Assembly (NCBI RefSeq): GCF_015477355.1
Contig: NZ_JADLRJ010000016.1
Coordinates: forward strand, 1 to 64,000
Source of the DNA: Nocardia blacklockiae
GTDB lineage: Bacteria > Actinomycetota > Actinomycetes > Mycobacteriales > Mycobacteriaceae
DNA length: 64,000 nucleotides
Direction of reading: 5' to 3'
Shown here: positions 33,948 through 43,646 of the stretch, piece after piece
Layout: the number at the start of each line of letters is the position of its first letter
Position numbering within the stretch: position 1 is the first letter of the stretch
Translations under genes and position numbers: made by a program
Notes under the pieces: generated by a model
What the model saw: the letters and a program-made list of their open reading frames with translations, nothing else
Told to the model about the DNA's origin: nothing
The model's database searches: none

Positions 33948-35090
33948 ATGGCACGTCTCGTCCGCACCGAACAGCAACTCCGCACGCACGCCCGTGTGCT
34001 GGCCGCCGCGCGCACGGAGTTCCTCCGCCACGGGTTCAGCGACACCACCGTCGACGCGGTAGCTGCCCGCGCCGAGCTGACCCGCAGCACGGTCTACTCG
34101 GTCTTCCCCACCAAGACCGCCCTCTACCTCGCCGCTCTCACCGACCACACCACAATCGCGGCCCGGGCGCTCGATACGTATGCCGGTCCTCCTTCGCGCC
34201 CCGCCCGCACGGCCACTGACGCGGTCCACGCCTTCGCTACTCAGTGGCTACGGCAACTGCAACCCACCGAACCCGGCACCACCGCGACCGGCGGGATGCG
34301 GGTGTCGGCGTTGTTCGCCGACCTGGTTCCCCTCGCCGTCACGCGGTTGCGGGCACCGTTGTCCGGGCTGTCCGCCCTCACCGCAGCCCTGGTCGCACTC
34401 GCGCTGCGCGACCTCGAGCGCCGACATCCCGCCCGCGACCACGCCGGCCCTGCCCACGACTACCGGCCGGTCTCCGAGGCCACTCTCGCGACCTTGCTCG
34501 CGACCACGATCGCGCCGTGGACCGCACCGCAGGCCGACCTCGCTCACATTCCCGACCAGTGCGCCCGCTACGCCGCCCAGCACACCGGCACCTACCCCGC
34601 CACATCCGATGCCCAACACGTCAACCACGTTGTGCACGAGGGTGGTTCGGCGGTGCGGCTCCGGCCGTTGCCGTGGAGTCCGCTGCGCGGCCACGACTTG
34701 CTCCACGACACCCCAGCCGACCTCTACCGCGACCAGTACGTGCTGTTCACCGGACTGCACGCCGCCCCGGCGATCGTCGAGCAGCTGGCCGTCCTGCCCG
34801 CCCGCACCCCACTGACCGTGGTCGTCGTGACCGGTCCCGACCGGGACGTCGAGCCTCTGACACAGCTGTTACTCGGGCTGACCTGCCGGGCGCTGCGCCG
34901 TATCTTCCCCGCGGATTTCCTGCCTGTCCTCCAGGTCGTCCTCGACACCTCGGGCACCCTCGCGCTGGCCGCCCGCATCCTCGACGCCACTCCCGACACC
35001 CTCACCGCAGTCACCGTCAGCGCCCAACAACTCACCTGGCGCGCCGACGACGCCACCGCACTCGCCGCCCTGCTCACCGGCCGACGGTGA
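33948..35090 (+). CDS. TetR-family regulator with long C-terminal extension
   Basis: ATG 33948 has GAGGAG upstream. The N-terminal HTH is VLAAARTEFLRHGFSDTTVDAVAARAELTRSTVYSVFPTKTALYLAAL, typical of TetR. The protein is ~380 residues, about twice the usual TetR length. The extra C-terminal part (YVLFTGLHAAPAIVEQLAV, TPLTVVVVTGPDRDVEPL, DTLTAVTVSAQQLTW) looks like a separate alpha/beta sensor domain. Target unknown. Confidence 0.8.
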   Translation: MARLVRTEQQLRTHARVLAAARTEFLRHGFSDTTVDAVAARAELTRSTVYSVFPTKTALYLAALTDHTTIAARALDTYAGPPSRPARTATDAVHAFATQWLRQLQPTEPGTTATGGMRVSALFADLVPLAVTRLRAPLSGLSALTAALVALALRDLERRHPARDHAGPAHDYRPVSEATLATLLATTIAPWTAPQADLAHIPDQCARYAAQHTGTYPATSDAQHVNHVVHEGGSAVRLRPLPWSPLRGHDLLHDTPADLYRDQYVLFTGLHAAPAIVEQLAVLPARTPLTVVVVTGPDRDVEPLTQLLLGLTCRALRRIFPADFLPVLQVVLDTSGTLALAARILDATPDTLTAVTVSAQQLTWRADDATALAALLTGRR

Positions 35091-35214
35091 AACACCGTGA
35101 GCGCCCGGGGTGTCGCGCCTGGCACCGACCGGAGGCGCGAGCGTGTCGAAAGATGCAGCGCACGTGCGGATTCGGAACAGATCAGCAGTTCATCATCACT
35201 GGAAAGGAACCACC

Positions 35215-35469
35215 ATGACGCCACGCTACGGGTACGGGAAGAATCAGCGGAAAGTTCTCTGGGGTCTGCGCGACGGCGTGCCCCGTACCTGCGCCGAGGT
35301 CGCCGCCGGCGCGGGTCTGCGGAAACAGGTGGTGATCAACACCATGAACTGTCTGGACGGGCACAAGCTGGTCGCCGCGACCGGCGAACGTGGGAAGCAC
35401 TCCGCCCGGAAGTGGGTCATCACGACGGCCGGCAGCGACCTCATCGACCGCACCGCAGACAGCGGTTAG
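35215..35469 (+). CDS. Small winged-helix protein, 84 aa
   Basis: ATG 35215 follows GGAAAGGA. The product has KNQRKVLWGLRDGVPRTCAEVAAGAGL, RKQVVINTMNCLDGHKLVAAT and ARKWVITTAGSDLI, the pattern of a single winged-helix domain (MarR- or DUF-like). No further domain is present. It is flanked by the TetR gene and the PH-like membrane protein. Confidence 0.65.
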   Translation: MTPRYGYGKNQRKVLWGLRDGVPRTCAEVAAGAGLRKQVVINTMNCLDGHKLVAATGERGKHSARKWVITTAGSDLIDRTADSG

Positions 35470-35474
35470 CGCCG

Positions 35475-36410
35475 GTGATCACACGAGGGTCAGGCGACCG
35501 AAAGTCGGGATCGCGCCCCCTTTCCCGGACGGTACGGCTCCGGCCACGCGAGGTGCCGTTGACGGAGTGGCCGGCCGAGTGGGGGCGGCCCCGGCCGCCC
35601 GGAAAGCTCGTGGCGGCCATGGCCGTGCTCGCGATCATGGGCCTGGTCTACATCCCCTACACCCTCGACCACGCCGCGCGGGGCGACACTGCTGGCGTCG
35701 TGTTCGGAATCGCCGCGATGCCGATGGCGGCGGCCTTCGTCGTCGCGTTGGTGCCGCATATGAAGGTGCGGTGGAAAAACTTGCCGCGCACCACCCGCAT
35801 CGCGGTCGTCGACGGCGGCGCGGTCGGGCTGCGCTGCGAACTGCGGGGATGGGTACGAGCGATGATCGCGATCTGGCTGCTCACCTGCGTGGCATTCCTG
35901 GCGGTCGTCGTATGGGGATCGATGGCCGACGCCGCACAGACCAGAGATCCGCAAGATTCCGTGTGGGCGGCCGTGGGCAACGCGGTACCGATCATGGTCG
36001 GCGTGGGCTGCGTGGGGTTCATCGTCCACTTCCTCGCCGGACGCCGCAAGCGGTTCTACTGCGCGTTCACCCCCGACGGCGTCGTGCAGCGATCAGGCAC
36101 CACGACACAGATCCTCGCCTGGGACGACATCGCGGCCATCGAACCGATCACCGAATACCACGTCCGCAAAATCCGGATCAACCCGAAAACCACTGCCCGA
36201 GTGACAGTTTCGGGACGACGCACGCTTGCCCACCGGCTCCAAAGCGCACTGCTCAGCCTCCACATCGACCTCACGCCCACCGGCCACGGACTCGACCCCG
36301 CCCTCATGTTCCACCTCGCCACCTTCTACTGGAGAAACCCGACAGCCCGCGCCGAACTGGGCTGCGAGCGGGTGATCGACCGCATAACGACTGGCGCAAT
36401 AGGCGCGTGA
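35475..36410 (+). CDS. Membrane protein with PH-like domain, 311 aa
   Basis: GTG 35475 is the preferred start; GTG 35552 is possible. Two hydrophobic pairs (LVAAMAVLAIMGLVYIPYTL/VVFGIAAMPMAAAFVVALV and AMIAIWLLTCVAFLAVVVWG/AVPIMVGVGCVGFIVHFLAG) precede a soluble C-terminal domain (FYCAFTPDGVVQRSGTTTQIL, WDDIAAIEPITEY). It resembles the membrane-plus-PH layout of the gene at 33324. Unknown role. Confidence 0.65.
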   Translation: MITRGSGDRKSGSRPLSRTVRLRPREVPLTEWPAEWGRPRPPGKLVAAMAVLAIMGLVYIPYTLDHAARGDTAGVVFGIAAMPMAAAFVVALVPHMKVRWKNLPRTTRIAVVDGGAVGLRCELRGWVRAMIAIWLLTCVAFLAVVVWGSMADAAQTRDPQDSVWAAVGNAVPIMVGVGCVGFIVHFLAGRRKRFYCAFTPDGVVQRSGTTTQILAWDDIAAIEPITEYHVRKIRINPKTTARVTVSGRRTLAHRLQSALLSLHIDLTPTGHGLDPALMFHLATFYWRNPTARAELGCERVIDRITTGAIGA

Positions 36411-36499
36411 CCCCCTGGTTGTGATCGCACAGCGTCCGGCCGCCACGACAATGCGCCGACGTAGCCGTAGATGTCCACATCCCGCTGAGAACTGTTGTG

Positions 36500-37708
36500 T
36501 CAGCGACATACTCCCAGCAGCGATAGAGCGGCGTGGTGGTAGGCGATGTGCACGGTGGGCAGGCCGGCGAGGTCGGCGGCCTCGTCGATGCCGTGCAGTC
36601 CGTGGTAGTTCATCCCGAATCCCGCTGTAGCCGGGATGCCCTCCGCGGCAAGGAGATTGCCGATATTCGAAGGGCCCGCGATCTTCGTTCGGACGGCGAG
36701 TCCGGCTGCTCGTGTGCCTGCGATCAAGGCTGCTGCTGGTTGGTCGTGGCCGGTGAGCCTGAACGGCGGCCAGCTCACGACCGTGTCCATCGTGGTGGGT
36801 CGTGGCGCGCGAGTGGTGTTGTCGAGCACGGCGACTGCGGTGTCGAGGAGCTTGGTTGCCGCCTCTTCGCCGAGCACATCGGTCAGGCGAATGTCGATGC
36901 CGATAACGCAATGGTCGGGAACAGTGGTGAAGCTGTCTCCGCCCCGGATCTCGGTGACGGTCAGTTTCGGCGGCAACGGGAACCCGCCGGCCACCGGTTC
37001 GGGGAGTTCGAGGCCGTCGAGAAGGGCGACGAAGCGGGCGGCGCGGCTGATCGCGTTGCTGGCTACCGGCTTCGACGAACCTGAGTGGGAGGCGTCGCCG
37101 TAGACGTGGACTCGTGCACGAAAGACGCCGCGGCCGCCCACGACCACCTCGTCGAGACCGGGGTAGCCGATCATCGCGCCAGCGATCGGTGCCGTGTGGG
37201 GCTCGGCGAGATACGCACGCGCTCCGCCGAAGTCGCCGGTGTGTTCGTCGACGTCGAGCAGAACAGCGAGAGTGCCGTGCAGGTCGTCGCAGCGGCGGCT
37301 GATGGCGGCGGCGAGATGGCAGAACATCGCGGCGGCGACTTTCGAATCGGCGGCGCCGCGGCCCCGGATCCAGGTTCCTTCGACGTCGCCGGCGGTGGGC
37401 GGGAATGTCCACGCGGCGAGATCACCGAAGGGCGCGGTGTCCAGGCACGCGTCCAAAACCCACACCGGACCCGGGTGCGCTCCGGCGATTTCGCAGACGA
37501 CACCAGCGGGCGCGCCGTCGGCGGTGTGGAGTCGTCGGCGGGGTAGTTCGTGGTCGGTGAGCCAGGTTTCGGCAAGGCCGAGCACGGGTTCGTAGTCGTC
37601 GATGCCGCCGCGCGAGGGCTGGCGGATCAGCGCTGAGGCCAGCTCGATCACCGAGGGTGTGTCGGCCTCGGCGGTGCGGCGGAGTTCGTCGCGCAGGGTT
37701 GCGGTCAC
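36500..37708 (-). CDS. M20-type metallohydrolase with altered metal-site residues
   Basis: This is 402 residues from GTG 37708 (GGAGG upstream). It has the M20 pattern: DTAPFGDLAAWTFPP, then WIRGRGAADSKVAAAMF, LLDVDEHTGDFGGARAYL, and a dimerisation part with RVHVYGDASHSGSSKPVASNAIS. The usual GHxD at the metal site is ACLD and the usual DEExG is DEHTG. The general fold is clear. Activity on N-acyl or peptide substrates is uncertain. Confidence 0.8.
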   Translation of the reverse strand: MTATLRDELRRTAEADTPSVIELASALIRQPSRGGIDDYEPVLGLAETWLTDHELPRRRLHTADGAPAGVVCEIAGAHPGPVWVLDACLDTAPFGDLAAWTFPPTAGDVEGTWIRGRGAADSKVAAAMFCHLAAAISRRCDDLHGTLAVLLDVDEHTGDFGGARAYLAEPHTAPIAGAMIGYPGLDEVVVGGRGVFRARVHVYGDASHSGSSKPVASNAISRAARFVALLDGLELPEPVAGGFPLPPKLTVTEIRGGDSFTTVPDHCVIGIDIRLTDVLGEEAATKLLDTAVAVLDNTTRAPRPTTMDTVVSWPPFRLTGHDQPAAALIAGTRAAGLAVRTKIAGPSNIGNLLAAEGIPATAGFGMNYHGLHGIDEAADLAGLPTVHIAYHHAALSLLGVCR

Positions 37709-37934
37709 CGGGGCCTCCGCGAGGTTCGCTTGCTGGTGTCGGTCATGAGGGTCGCAGTGCGCGCAGGGCGTGGACGGTTTCGACTTTGTGGCCGCCAGCG
37801 TAGAGCTGGCGAGCGGTGTCGACCAGCCGTACGGTTGCCGCCCTCAGCCGTGGCAGGGTGTAGCGGCGTGGCGGTATCGTGCTGGGTGTCAGGGGGGCTG
37901 ATGTTTGCTCCGCCGCATGAGCTAGGGGGAATTC

Positions 37935-38363
37935 GTGAGCGAGATCGATACCACATTCAAGTACGCGGAGCTGGCCAGGCTGATGGACTTGCTGGGCATT
38001 TTCGATCCGGTCCCGTTGGTCGAGGCTTTCTCGTCGGGCCGCCCAATCTCCGATCTCCCGCAGGAGGCGTACCTGTTTCCCGCGATCAGCGAGCGTACCC
38101 GGGCTGCCTACCGGGATGAGATCGACGCATTGTTCGCAGATGTCGTCAGGGCGTCGGGTGTGCATGATCTGCTGGAGTCTCTGAACGACGAACGGCAGCG
38201 TCGCGGACCGAGCATCGAACTTCTCGACGAGTTCTTCTTCGGCGGCAAAGTTGATTTGCCACGACTGTTGACAGTGGTCAAACGGAAGAAAGACGCTCCG
38301 GGAGGCCTTGCCCAGGTATTCGACGAAGCAACGAAGAACGCAGCAGCTCAAAAGCAGACGTGA
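37935..38363 (+). CDS. Hypothetical protein, 142 aa
   Basis: GTG 37935 follows AGGGGGA. The product is helical and charged: ELARLMDLLGIFDPVPLVEAF, RTRAAYRDEIDALFADVVR, IELLDEFFFGGKVDLPRLL, with a Lys-rich end. No family was recognised. Confidence 0.65.
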   Translation: MSEIDTTFKYAELARLMDLLGIFDPVPLVEAFSSGRPISDLPQEAYLFPAISERTRAAYRDEIDALFADVVRASGVHDLLESLNDERQRRGPSIELLDEFFFGGKVDLPRLLTVVKRKKDAPGGLAQVFDEATKNAAAQKQT

Positions 38364-38725
38364 ACCTCGACAGCCGACCAACGCCTCTCGCGCCACATCC
38401 GGCTCATGCCTGGGCGCGAATGTCAGGCGGCGCTCGGCCTCATCGCTAGTAGCGCTGTATGGCTGTCCGGTCCGGACGGCATCCGCGGCGATCGAAACGT
38501 GCACGCAGAGATCGAGAGAACGGACGTGGTGGTGCCGCGGGTCGCCCACGTCAGGTGATTGGCGGCACCTCGTCACTTACCCAGGTCACATCCGGGCGCG
38601 GAACGGTGCCGTTGTGGCGTGGTCGTGCGCGAAATACGTCGCATGCCGACGAACCCGCTACCGACAACCACCACGTCATACCGCGATACCGACACGACGG
38701 CGAGACCCGTTGCTGCCGAGACGAT
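38364..38725. other. Stretch without a convincing gene
   Basis: This lies between the 142-aa gene and the acetyltransferase stop. Open frames here are Arg/Ser-rich and lack ribosome sites. No repeat was seen. It lies just outside the conjugation module and would be a place to look for an element boundary, but no direct repeats were identified. Confidence 0.35.
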
Positions 38726-39415
38726 TCAATCCTCCACGCCGGGCTGGCGGTGCCACGGTCGGCTGGGTGATAGGTTCCGGGAGTACAAGGTGGTGCCAGG
38801 TCGGGTGGGTTCGGTGGCGGTGATCCCGTGGGTGCTGAACTCCACCGGCTCCGCGAGCGTGTGGGCGGTGAACCCGCAGGCGAAAAGCGGTCCGGCGGGC
38901 GCGGTCTCGGTGTCGGCGCGCGCGTACACGAGCATCGTGCCTGCGTTGCCCGCGAGGTTCAGGAGATGGGTGAGCAGGGTGCGGGCGACGCCGCCGCGGC
39001 GGTAGTCGGGTTCCACGGCGAGGAGGTGGATCTGCATGGTCGCCGTGATCGCGCGGCGGATCGCGTGGGAACCGGCGGGGGCGAAACGGCGCACGAATCG
39101 TGGTGCGGGCCCGGCAGTCAGGCCTGCGACGACCTCGCCGTGGGTGAGCGCGACCAGAGCGAGGGAGCGGGCCAGCACCATGCCCTGTACGTCGAGGATT
39201 TCCCAGGCGCGGTCCAGGGAGTCGCGCGCTTGTCGTGGCGGTAGTGCCGAGGCGAGGAGTTTCGCCTTCTCCGCCATCCACATCTCCCTGACTCCGACCG
39301 CGAGGCTCGGGTTGCCGGACAGGTGAGCGAAGTGGTGGAAGCGACGGAACTCTGTGCGGCCCCGCGCCGCCCGAACCTCGACCGGCAGATGGTGATCAGC
39401 GGAAATGTCGTTCAC
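38726..39415 (-). CDS. GNAT-family acetyltransferase
   Basis: This is about 229 residues from GTG 39415 (AAAGGA upstream; 39433 is also open). The acetyl-CoA-binding segment is IHLLAVEPDYRRGGVARTLLTHLL (V-x-P-x-x-R-x-x-G-x-A pattern), preceded by helical sequence. It ends with FACGFTAHTLAEP. Substrate unknown. It stands at the edge of the conjugation module. Confidence 0.82.
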   Translation of the reverse strand: MNDISADHHLPVEVRAARGRTEFRRFHHFAHLSGNPSLAVGVREMWMAEKAKLLASALPPRQARDSLDRAWEILDVQGMVLARSLALVALTHGEVVAGLTAGPAPRFVRRFAPAGSHAIRRAITATMQIHLLAVEPDYRRGGVARTLLTHLLNLAGNAGTMLVYARADTETAPAGPLFACGFTAHTLAEPVEFSTHGITATEPTRPGTTLYSRNLSPSRPWHRQPGVED

Positions 39416-39501
39416 TTGGGGTAGTCCTTTCACGAAACCGATGTGAGGCTGGCCGACACGACCGACAGACGCGGCGGCCGCCGACGCGGCGCTGGCCTTG
39501 G

Positions 39502-40413
39502 TCAGATGCTCGCGGCCCGCAGGCTGCGGAAGTCGGGGCCGAAGCCGAGGTATTCGACTGGTGTGGGGGTGCCGAGGCCGAACCAGTGCGGTGGCACGCT
39601 GGTGGTGGGCAGGCCGGGTTGGGGGACGTGCTTCTCAGGGGTGCAGCGGTGCAGTGGTCCTTGCGCGGCCTCGAGGACGACGCGCAGGTGGGGGTCGATG
39701 TGGGAGACGAACAGGGTGGACATCGCGGTTTTGTCGTCGGCAAGGCGGGCAGCTTCGAAAACGGCGTGCAGGGCGGCGAAGCGGACGGCGACGCCGTGGT
39801 GGGCCCACCACTGCCGGCACCAGGTGTACTGGCCTTCGCGGTGGTTCCCGGCGACCCGCACTGCGGTTACCGGCAGCAGCCATTGCTCCACCCAGTCCGC
39901 ATAGTGGGCGAACCGCGGCGGCGGCCGTTGAGCCTTCCCCTCTCCCGCGCTGCCGTCATCACCGTGGGAAGCGGTCGTGCCGGCCTGGCCGGGTGCGGGT
40001 GCAGGACGAGCACCGAACCAGTCCGGCGGTACCGGGTCGGCCGACAACGACGGCAGCGCAACATGTTTCGCGCGTGTGCATCGGTGTAAGGGTCCGTTGG
40101 CGGCGTCGAGGATGACGCGCATGTGGGCGTCGATGTGGCTGGTCAGATACGTTGAGACGGTGCTGCCGGAGCGGGAGCGGCGGGCGGCTTCGAAGGCGGT
40201 GTGCAGGTGCGCGATCCGGACCGAGACCGCGCGGTGGCGCCACCATTGACTGCACCAGGTGTAGGTCTGTTCCCGGTTGGCTTCCGCCAGCCGCACGGTC
40301 ACGAACGGCAGCAGCCACTTCCGCGCGAACACCACGAAATCCGCATACGCCGGTGCGATCGCCGACCGCGCCCCACCGCCGGCGGCCGGGCGCGAACCGG
40401 CCGGGGTGCTCAC
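39502..40413 (-). CDS. Tandem DUF4913 protein
   Basis: GTG 40413 overlaps the coupling-protein stop (GTGA), giving 303 residues. Two copies of the DUF4913 pattern are visible: TYTWCSQWWRHRAVSVRIAHLHTAFEAAR...HIDAHMRVILDAANGPLHRC and YTWCRQWWAHHGVAVRFAALHAVFEAAR...HIDPHLRVVLEAAQGPLHRC. Each is preceded by a KWLLP- or QWLLP-type segment. DUF4913 proteins accompany actinobacterial conjugation genes. The duplicated form may bridge two partners. Function unknown. Confidence 0.85.
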   Translation of the reverse strand: MSTPAGSRPAAGGGARSAIAPAYADFVVFARKWLLPFVTVRLAEANREQTYTWCSQWWRHRAVSVRIAHLHTAFEAARRSRSGSTVSTYLTSHIDAHMRVILDAANGPLHRCTRAKHVALPSLSADPVPPDWFGARPAPAPGQAGTTASHGDDGSAGEGKAQRPPPRFAHYADWVEQWLLPVTAVRVAGNHREGQYTWCRQWWAHHGVAVRFAALHAVFEAARLADDKTAMSTLFVSHIDPHLRVVLEAAQGPLHRCTPEKHVPQPGLPTTSVPPHWFGLGTPTPVEYLGFGPDFRSLRAASI

Positions 40414-42284
40414 AGCTCCACTCCCCCGGTCTGACCGGCAGCACCGGCCGCGCCGGGCGGCGTAGGCGCGGGTGGGAGCGGGGTGGCGCGGTGCTCGAAG
40501 CGCGACAGTGACTCTGCCACAACGGGTTTGAGAGCGGGGTTGTCCCACCAGAAGACCTTGCGGACCAGGACCGGTTCGTGGCCGGGTAGCCGCACCAGGG
40601 CACGGTTCATGGGTAGCCGGGAGAGCTTGGCGACGTTGAGGATCGGCTCCGCGCGCCAGGACACGGTCTTGTTGGTGCCGCCGGGGCCGTGGGAACGGGA
40701 GTGGTCGGCGACGTCGTGGTCGTCGATCGCCCGGACCCATTCCTCGAGATAGGAGGGGGTGGCGATGTTGCCGCCGTAGATCTCGATCGATTGCGCGCGC
40801 ATGGTTCTCACCCCGCCGGCGCCCCAGAGTTCTTCGGCGGGTTCGAGGACCTGCACGATCGTGATCAGGATGATCCCGCAGCCCCCGCAGTAGGTGTAGT
40901 ACTCCGGCAGCTCGCTGACCCGCGCGCAGTTCGCCGCCTCGTCCAGCACCGCCAGCAGCGGGACAGCGAGGCGCCCGTCGACGCGTTGCCGGGCGGCCGC
41001 CAGTCCTGCCTCGAGGACTTGCCCGACGAGTGCGGCGGTGAGCGCGGTCGCCGAGTCGGGGCCCTTCTGCGACAACGCGAACAGCGTGTTGCTGCTGTCC
41101 ACGAACTCGTCGGGTTTGAACTCCGGCAGGTGGTGATTGATCGTCGGCTCCAAGTCGGCTTGCACCACGATGCCGGTGTCGGCTTCGTAGACGGTGAACC
41201 GTTTGCGCACCGGCGGCGTGATCAGCCGTGCGTAGCCTTCGTCGGACAGAGTGTTGAGATACCGGCGCGCCATGTCGTAGAGGCCGTCGCGCTGGCGGGC
41301 GTACAGGGATTGGGCGTCGAGGATGCGGGATGCGGCCTGCGCATGGCCTTTCGACCGCAGAATCAGCGCCGGGGTCTGGTCCTGGTCCGAGGACAGCCAC
41401 TGCGCGGCGTGCAGCAGGTCGCCCCGCGCGCGAGCGGCCGCGAACAGATACAACGCCAGCAACTCCTGGGCACCGCCGTCGAAGTAGTCGTCCTTCTTCG
41501 CAGTCGCCGCCTGCGCAGCACTGCCCGACGCGCCGGAGACGAAGAACGACGCCAGCTTCCGCGCAGCAGGCAGATTCGGGACCAGCCGCAGCAGGTCGAC
41601 CCAAAAATTGCACTGCGGCGTGCCGTCCACGCCTTGCAGATCACACAGCCACACCAGCCCGCGCTTCTCTCGCCCGGCCACGGTGTGCCGGTACAGATCC
41701 GGCTTGTTGCTGGTGGCCAGCACCGGTCCCCACGCGCCCAGCGTGGCGGGGATCGCCCACGCCATCGTCTTCCCGGTGCGTTGCCCTGCCGCGATGAACA
41801 TGCCCAGCTCCGCTGGCAGGAACAACTCGATGCCGCCGACCACGGTTTTGCCCAGCAGGGGGCCGGGCAGGTCCCGCACGTCGGCCGGCGCGTCCTTGAG
41901 TAACCGGCGTGCGGCGGCGGCGTTGTCCGCGCGGCGGCCCACGCTGATCTGCCGGACCGGCATCATCGTGCGGGCCGCGCTGTCGATCGCGTCGGCGCGC
42001 AGGAACCGCCGCCACACCGCCTTCGCCACACCTGCTGTCACGCAGGCGAATCCGGCGAGAATCACGGTGGATTGCCACGGCCACGCATGATCGCCGCCGA
42101 TCACTTCCAGCAGCGCGAGGACGGGATGGCGGGTGACGGGGAGCCCGGCCCACCAGCTGCCCAGGCTCAATGCCAGCCATACCGACAGCGTGATGGCCAT
42201 GGCGGCGAGCGCTAGGAGTAGCAGCCAGGTTTCTTCTCCGAGACCGCCGGTGGAGCGGCGCCGGGTTTCACGACGAGCCATCAC
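40410..42284 (-). CDS. VirD4/TraG-like type IV coupling protein
   Basis: This is 624 residues, with GTG 42284 or ATG 42281 after GGGAGG. Two N-terminal membrane helices (WLLLLALAAMAITLSVWLAL; QSTVILAGFACVTAGVAKAV) precede Walker A GQRTGKT (167-173) and Walker B PLLAVLDE (442-449). YGGNIATPSYLEEW and a C-terminal Pro-rich tail follow. It should gather DNA-protein substrates at the membrane and feed them to the type IV channel. It is first of the transfer genes on this side and is coupled to DUF4913. Confidence 0.9.
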   Translation of the reverse strand: MMARRETRRRSTGGLGEETWLLLLALAAMAITLSVWLALSLGSWWAGLPVTRHPVLALLEVIGGDHAWPWQSTVILAGFACVTAGVAKAVWRRFLRADAIDSAARTMMPVRQISVGRRADNAAAARRLLKDAPADVRDLPGPLLGKTVVGGIELFLPAELGMFIAAGQRTGKTMAWAIPATLGAWGPVLATSNKPDLYRHTVAGREKRGLVWLCDLQGVDGTPQCNFWVDLLRLVPNLPAARKLASFFVSGASGSAAQAATAKKDDYFDGGAQELLALYLFAAARARGDLLHAAQWLSSDQDQTPALILRSKGHAQAASRILDAQSLYARQRDGLYDMARRYLNTLSDEGYARLITPPVRKRFTVYEADTGIVVQADLEPTINHHLPEFKPDEFVDSSNTLFALSQKGPDSATALTAALVGQVLEAGLAAARQRVDGRLAVPLLAVLDEAANCARVSELPEYYTYCGGCGIILITIVQVLEPAEELWGAGGVRTMRAQSIEIYGGNIATPSYLEEWVRAIDDHDVADHSRSHGPGGTNKTVSWRAEPILNVAKLSRLPMNRALVRLPGHEPVLVRKVFWWDNPALKPVVAESLSRFEHRATPLPPAPTPPGAAGAAGQTGGVEL

Positions 42285-42356
42285 GGCTCACCTCCCAAGG
42301 TGTGGATAAGCATGTGGATGAATGTGGATAGCGTTGTCCCACACTGGTTTTGACAA

Positions 42357-43646
42357 CTATGTGTAGTAGGTGCGTCCGGTATCGCCGTGCTGGGCGTCCG
42401 GTGGTGCGTGGTACGGGTGTGCAACGTGCCAGTCGACGTGGTGGCGCTCTGGCAGGGCCGTGTCGATCGCGGTGCCGATACCCGTGCCGTCGGCACCGAC
42501 ACCGGGTGGTGCCGAAGGCTCGGTGGCAGAGAGGCTTTGCGATTTCGTGTCGGGTGCGCTTGAGAGGTCGAGTTGTCGTTGCAGCTCGGTGACTCGGGTG
42601 TGAAGGGTGTCGGTTTCGGCGCGGGCATGGTCGCGTTGTTCGGTGAGTTGGGCGATGCGGCCGAGTCGGTGGCTGCCGGGTTCGACGCTCCAGCGGATGC
42701 CGTCGCGGCCGAGCAGGTAGGCGTGGTCGACCTCGGCCTGTGGCACGCCGGCACGGAGCGCGTCGAGGCGGGCTGCGCTGATTGCGGTTTGGAGCTGCTC
42801 GAGCCGGTCGATGCGGGCCTGGTCTTCGACAGGGTCCGTTTGGAGGGAGGGGGTGGTCTCGGTCTCGGTGAAACTGTCGACGACGATGGCGTGTTCGGCG
42901 GTGAGGTCCTGTAGTTGCCGTAGTAGCAGGGCCTGTCGGGACTCCCACAGGGCGGCGGTGCTGTAGTCCCAATGAATGGGTGCCTCACGGACCTCGCGGG
43001 GCAGCAGCCGGGAGCGCTCTTCGGCGACAGCGACGGTCTCCTCCTCTGCCAGCGCGTGCTCGGTGGCAGCGAGCACCGCGTCGACGCGGTCCAGCGCGCT
43101 CCAGTCGCGTTCCGGTGCCGTTGTGCGGGGCGCGCCCAGCGTCTTTTGCACCGCGGTCCGGCCGTCGGCAGTGGTGGCGGCTGCGGGTTCGGCACTCACT
43201 GATAGCGAGAACTGAGGTCGGTGATATGTGTCTTGGGTCGAGCCGGCGACCGGGGTGGTGTGGTCGTGGCCGGTGATCTCACGGGCTTGACGCGCAGTGC
43301 GCCAAGCGATCTGGGCAAGGGATTCGCTGTCCGCGCAGGCTTGCTCGAGTTCTCGAAAAGTTCTGCGGGCGTCGTCGAGGCGTGATTCCCAGCTGGCTTT
43401 GGCGGCGTGGGCGTCGGCCCACAGCTGCCGCCACCGGGGGTCGTCGTGCTGCCCCCACTGGGTGGCCAGCTGGTCGGCCCAATGCTGGAATTCGCCTGCC
43501 TGCTCGCCGGTTTCGGCGTAGGGCAGAAGCTCCAGCAGGTAGCAGTGGTGCGCGAAGTCCGCGCGCAGCTGGCGCTCGGTGTCGTCGGCGGCGTCGCGGT
43601 AGTACTCCGGGTCGGTCAAGCCGAGGCGTTGTTCAGGCCAGCTCAC
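42357..43646 (-). CDS. Array paralog 1, long coiled-coil form (429 aa)
   Basis: The N-terminal ~130 residues are helical with several Trp (WADQLATQWGQHDDPRWRQLWADA). The paralog core contains LRAGVPQAEVDHAYLLGRDGIRW. The C-terminus has GIGTAIDTALPERHHVDWHV, the shared A-I-D-x-x-L-P signature. ATG 43646 overlaps the stop of paralog 2 (ATGA). It is one of about nine related proteins between the coupling protein and the wall hydrolase. Role in transfer or as a substrate is inferred from position. Confidence 0.75.
   Translation of the reverse strand: MSWPEQRLGLTDPEYYRDAADDTERQLRADFAHHCYLLELLPYAETGEQAGEFQHWADQLATQWGQHDDPRWRQLWADAHAAKASWESRLDDARRTFRELEQACADSESLAQIAWRTARQAREITGHDHTTPVAGSTQDTYHRPQFSLSVSAEPAAATTADGRTAVQKTLGAPRTTAPERDWSALDRVDAVLAATEHALAEEETVAVAEERSRLLPREVREAPIHWDYSTAALWESRQALLLRQLQDLTAEHAIVVDSFTETETTPSLQTDPVEDQARIDRLEQLQTAISAARLDALRAGVPQAEVDHAYLLGRDGIRWSVEPGSHRLGRIAQLTEQRDHARAETDTLHTRVTELQRQLDLSSAPDTKSQSLSATEPSAPPGVGADGTGIGTAIDTALPERHHVDWHVAHPYHAPPDAQHGDTGRTYYT

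Noticed and set aside
40414-41613. Front part of a 703-codon minus-strand ORF ahead of DUF4913
   Set aside because: It runs out of phase through the coupling-protein gene; only the part from GTG 40413 is the real DUF4913 protein.
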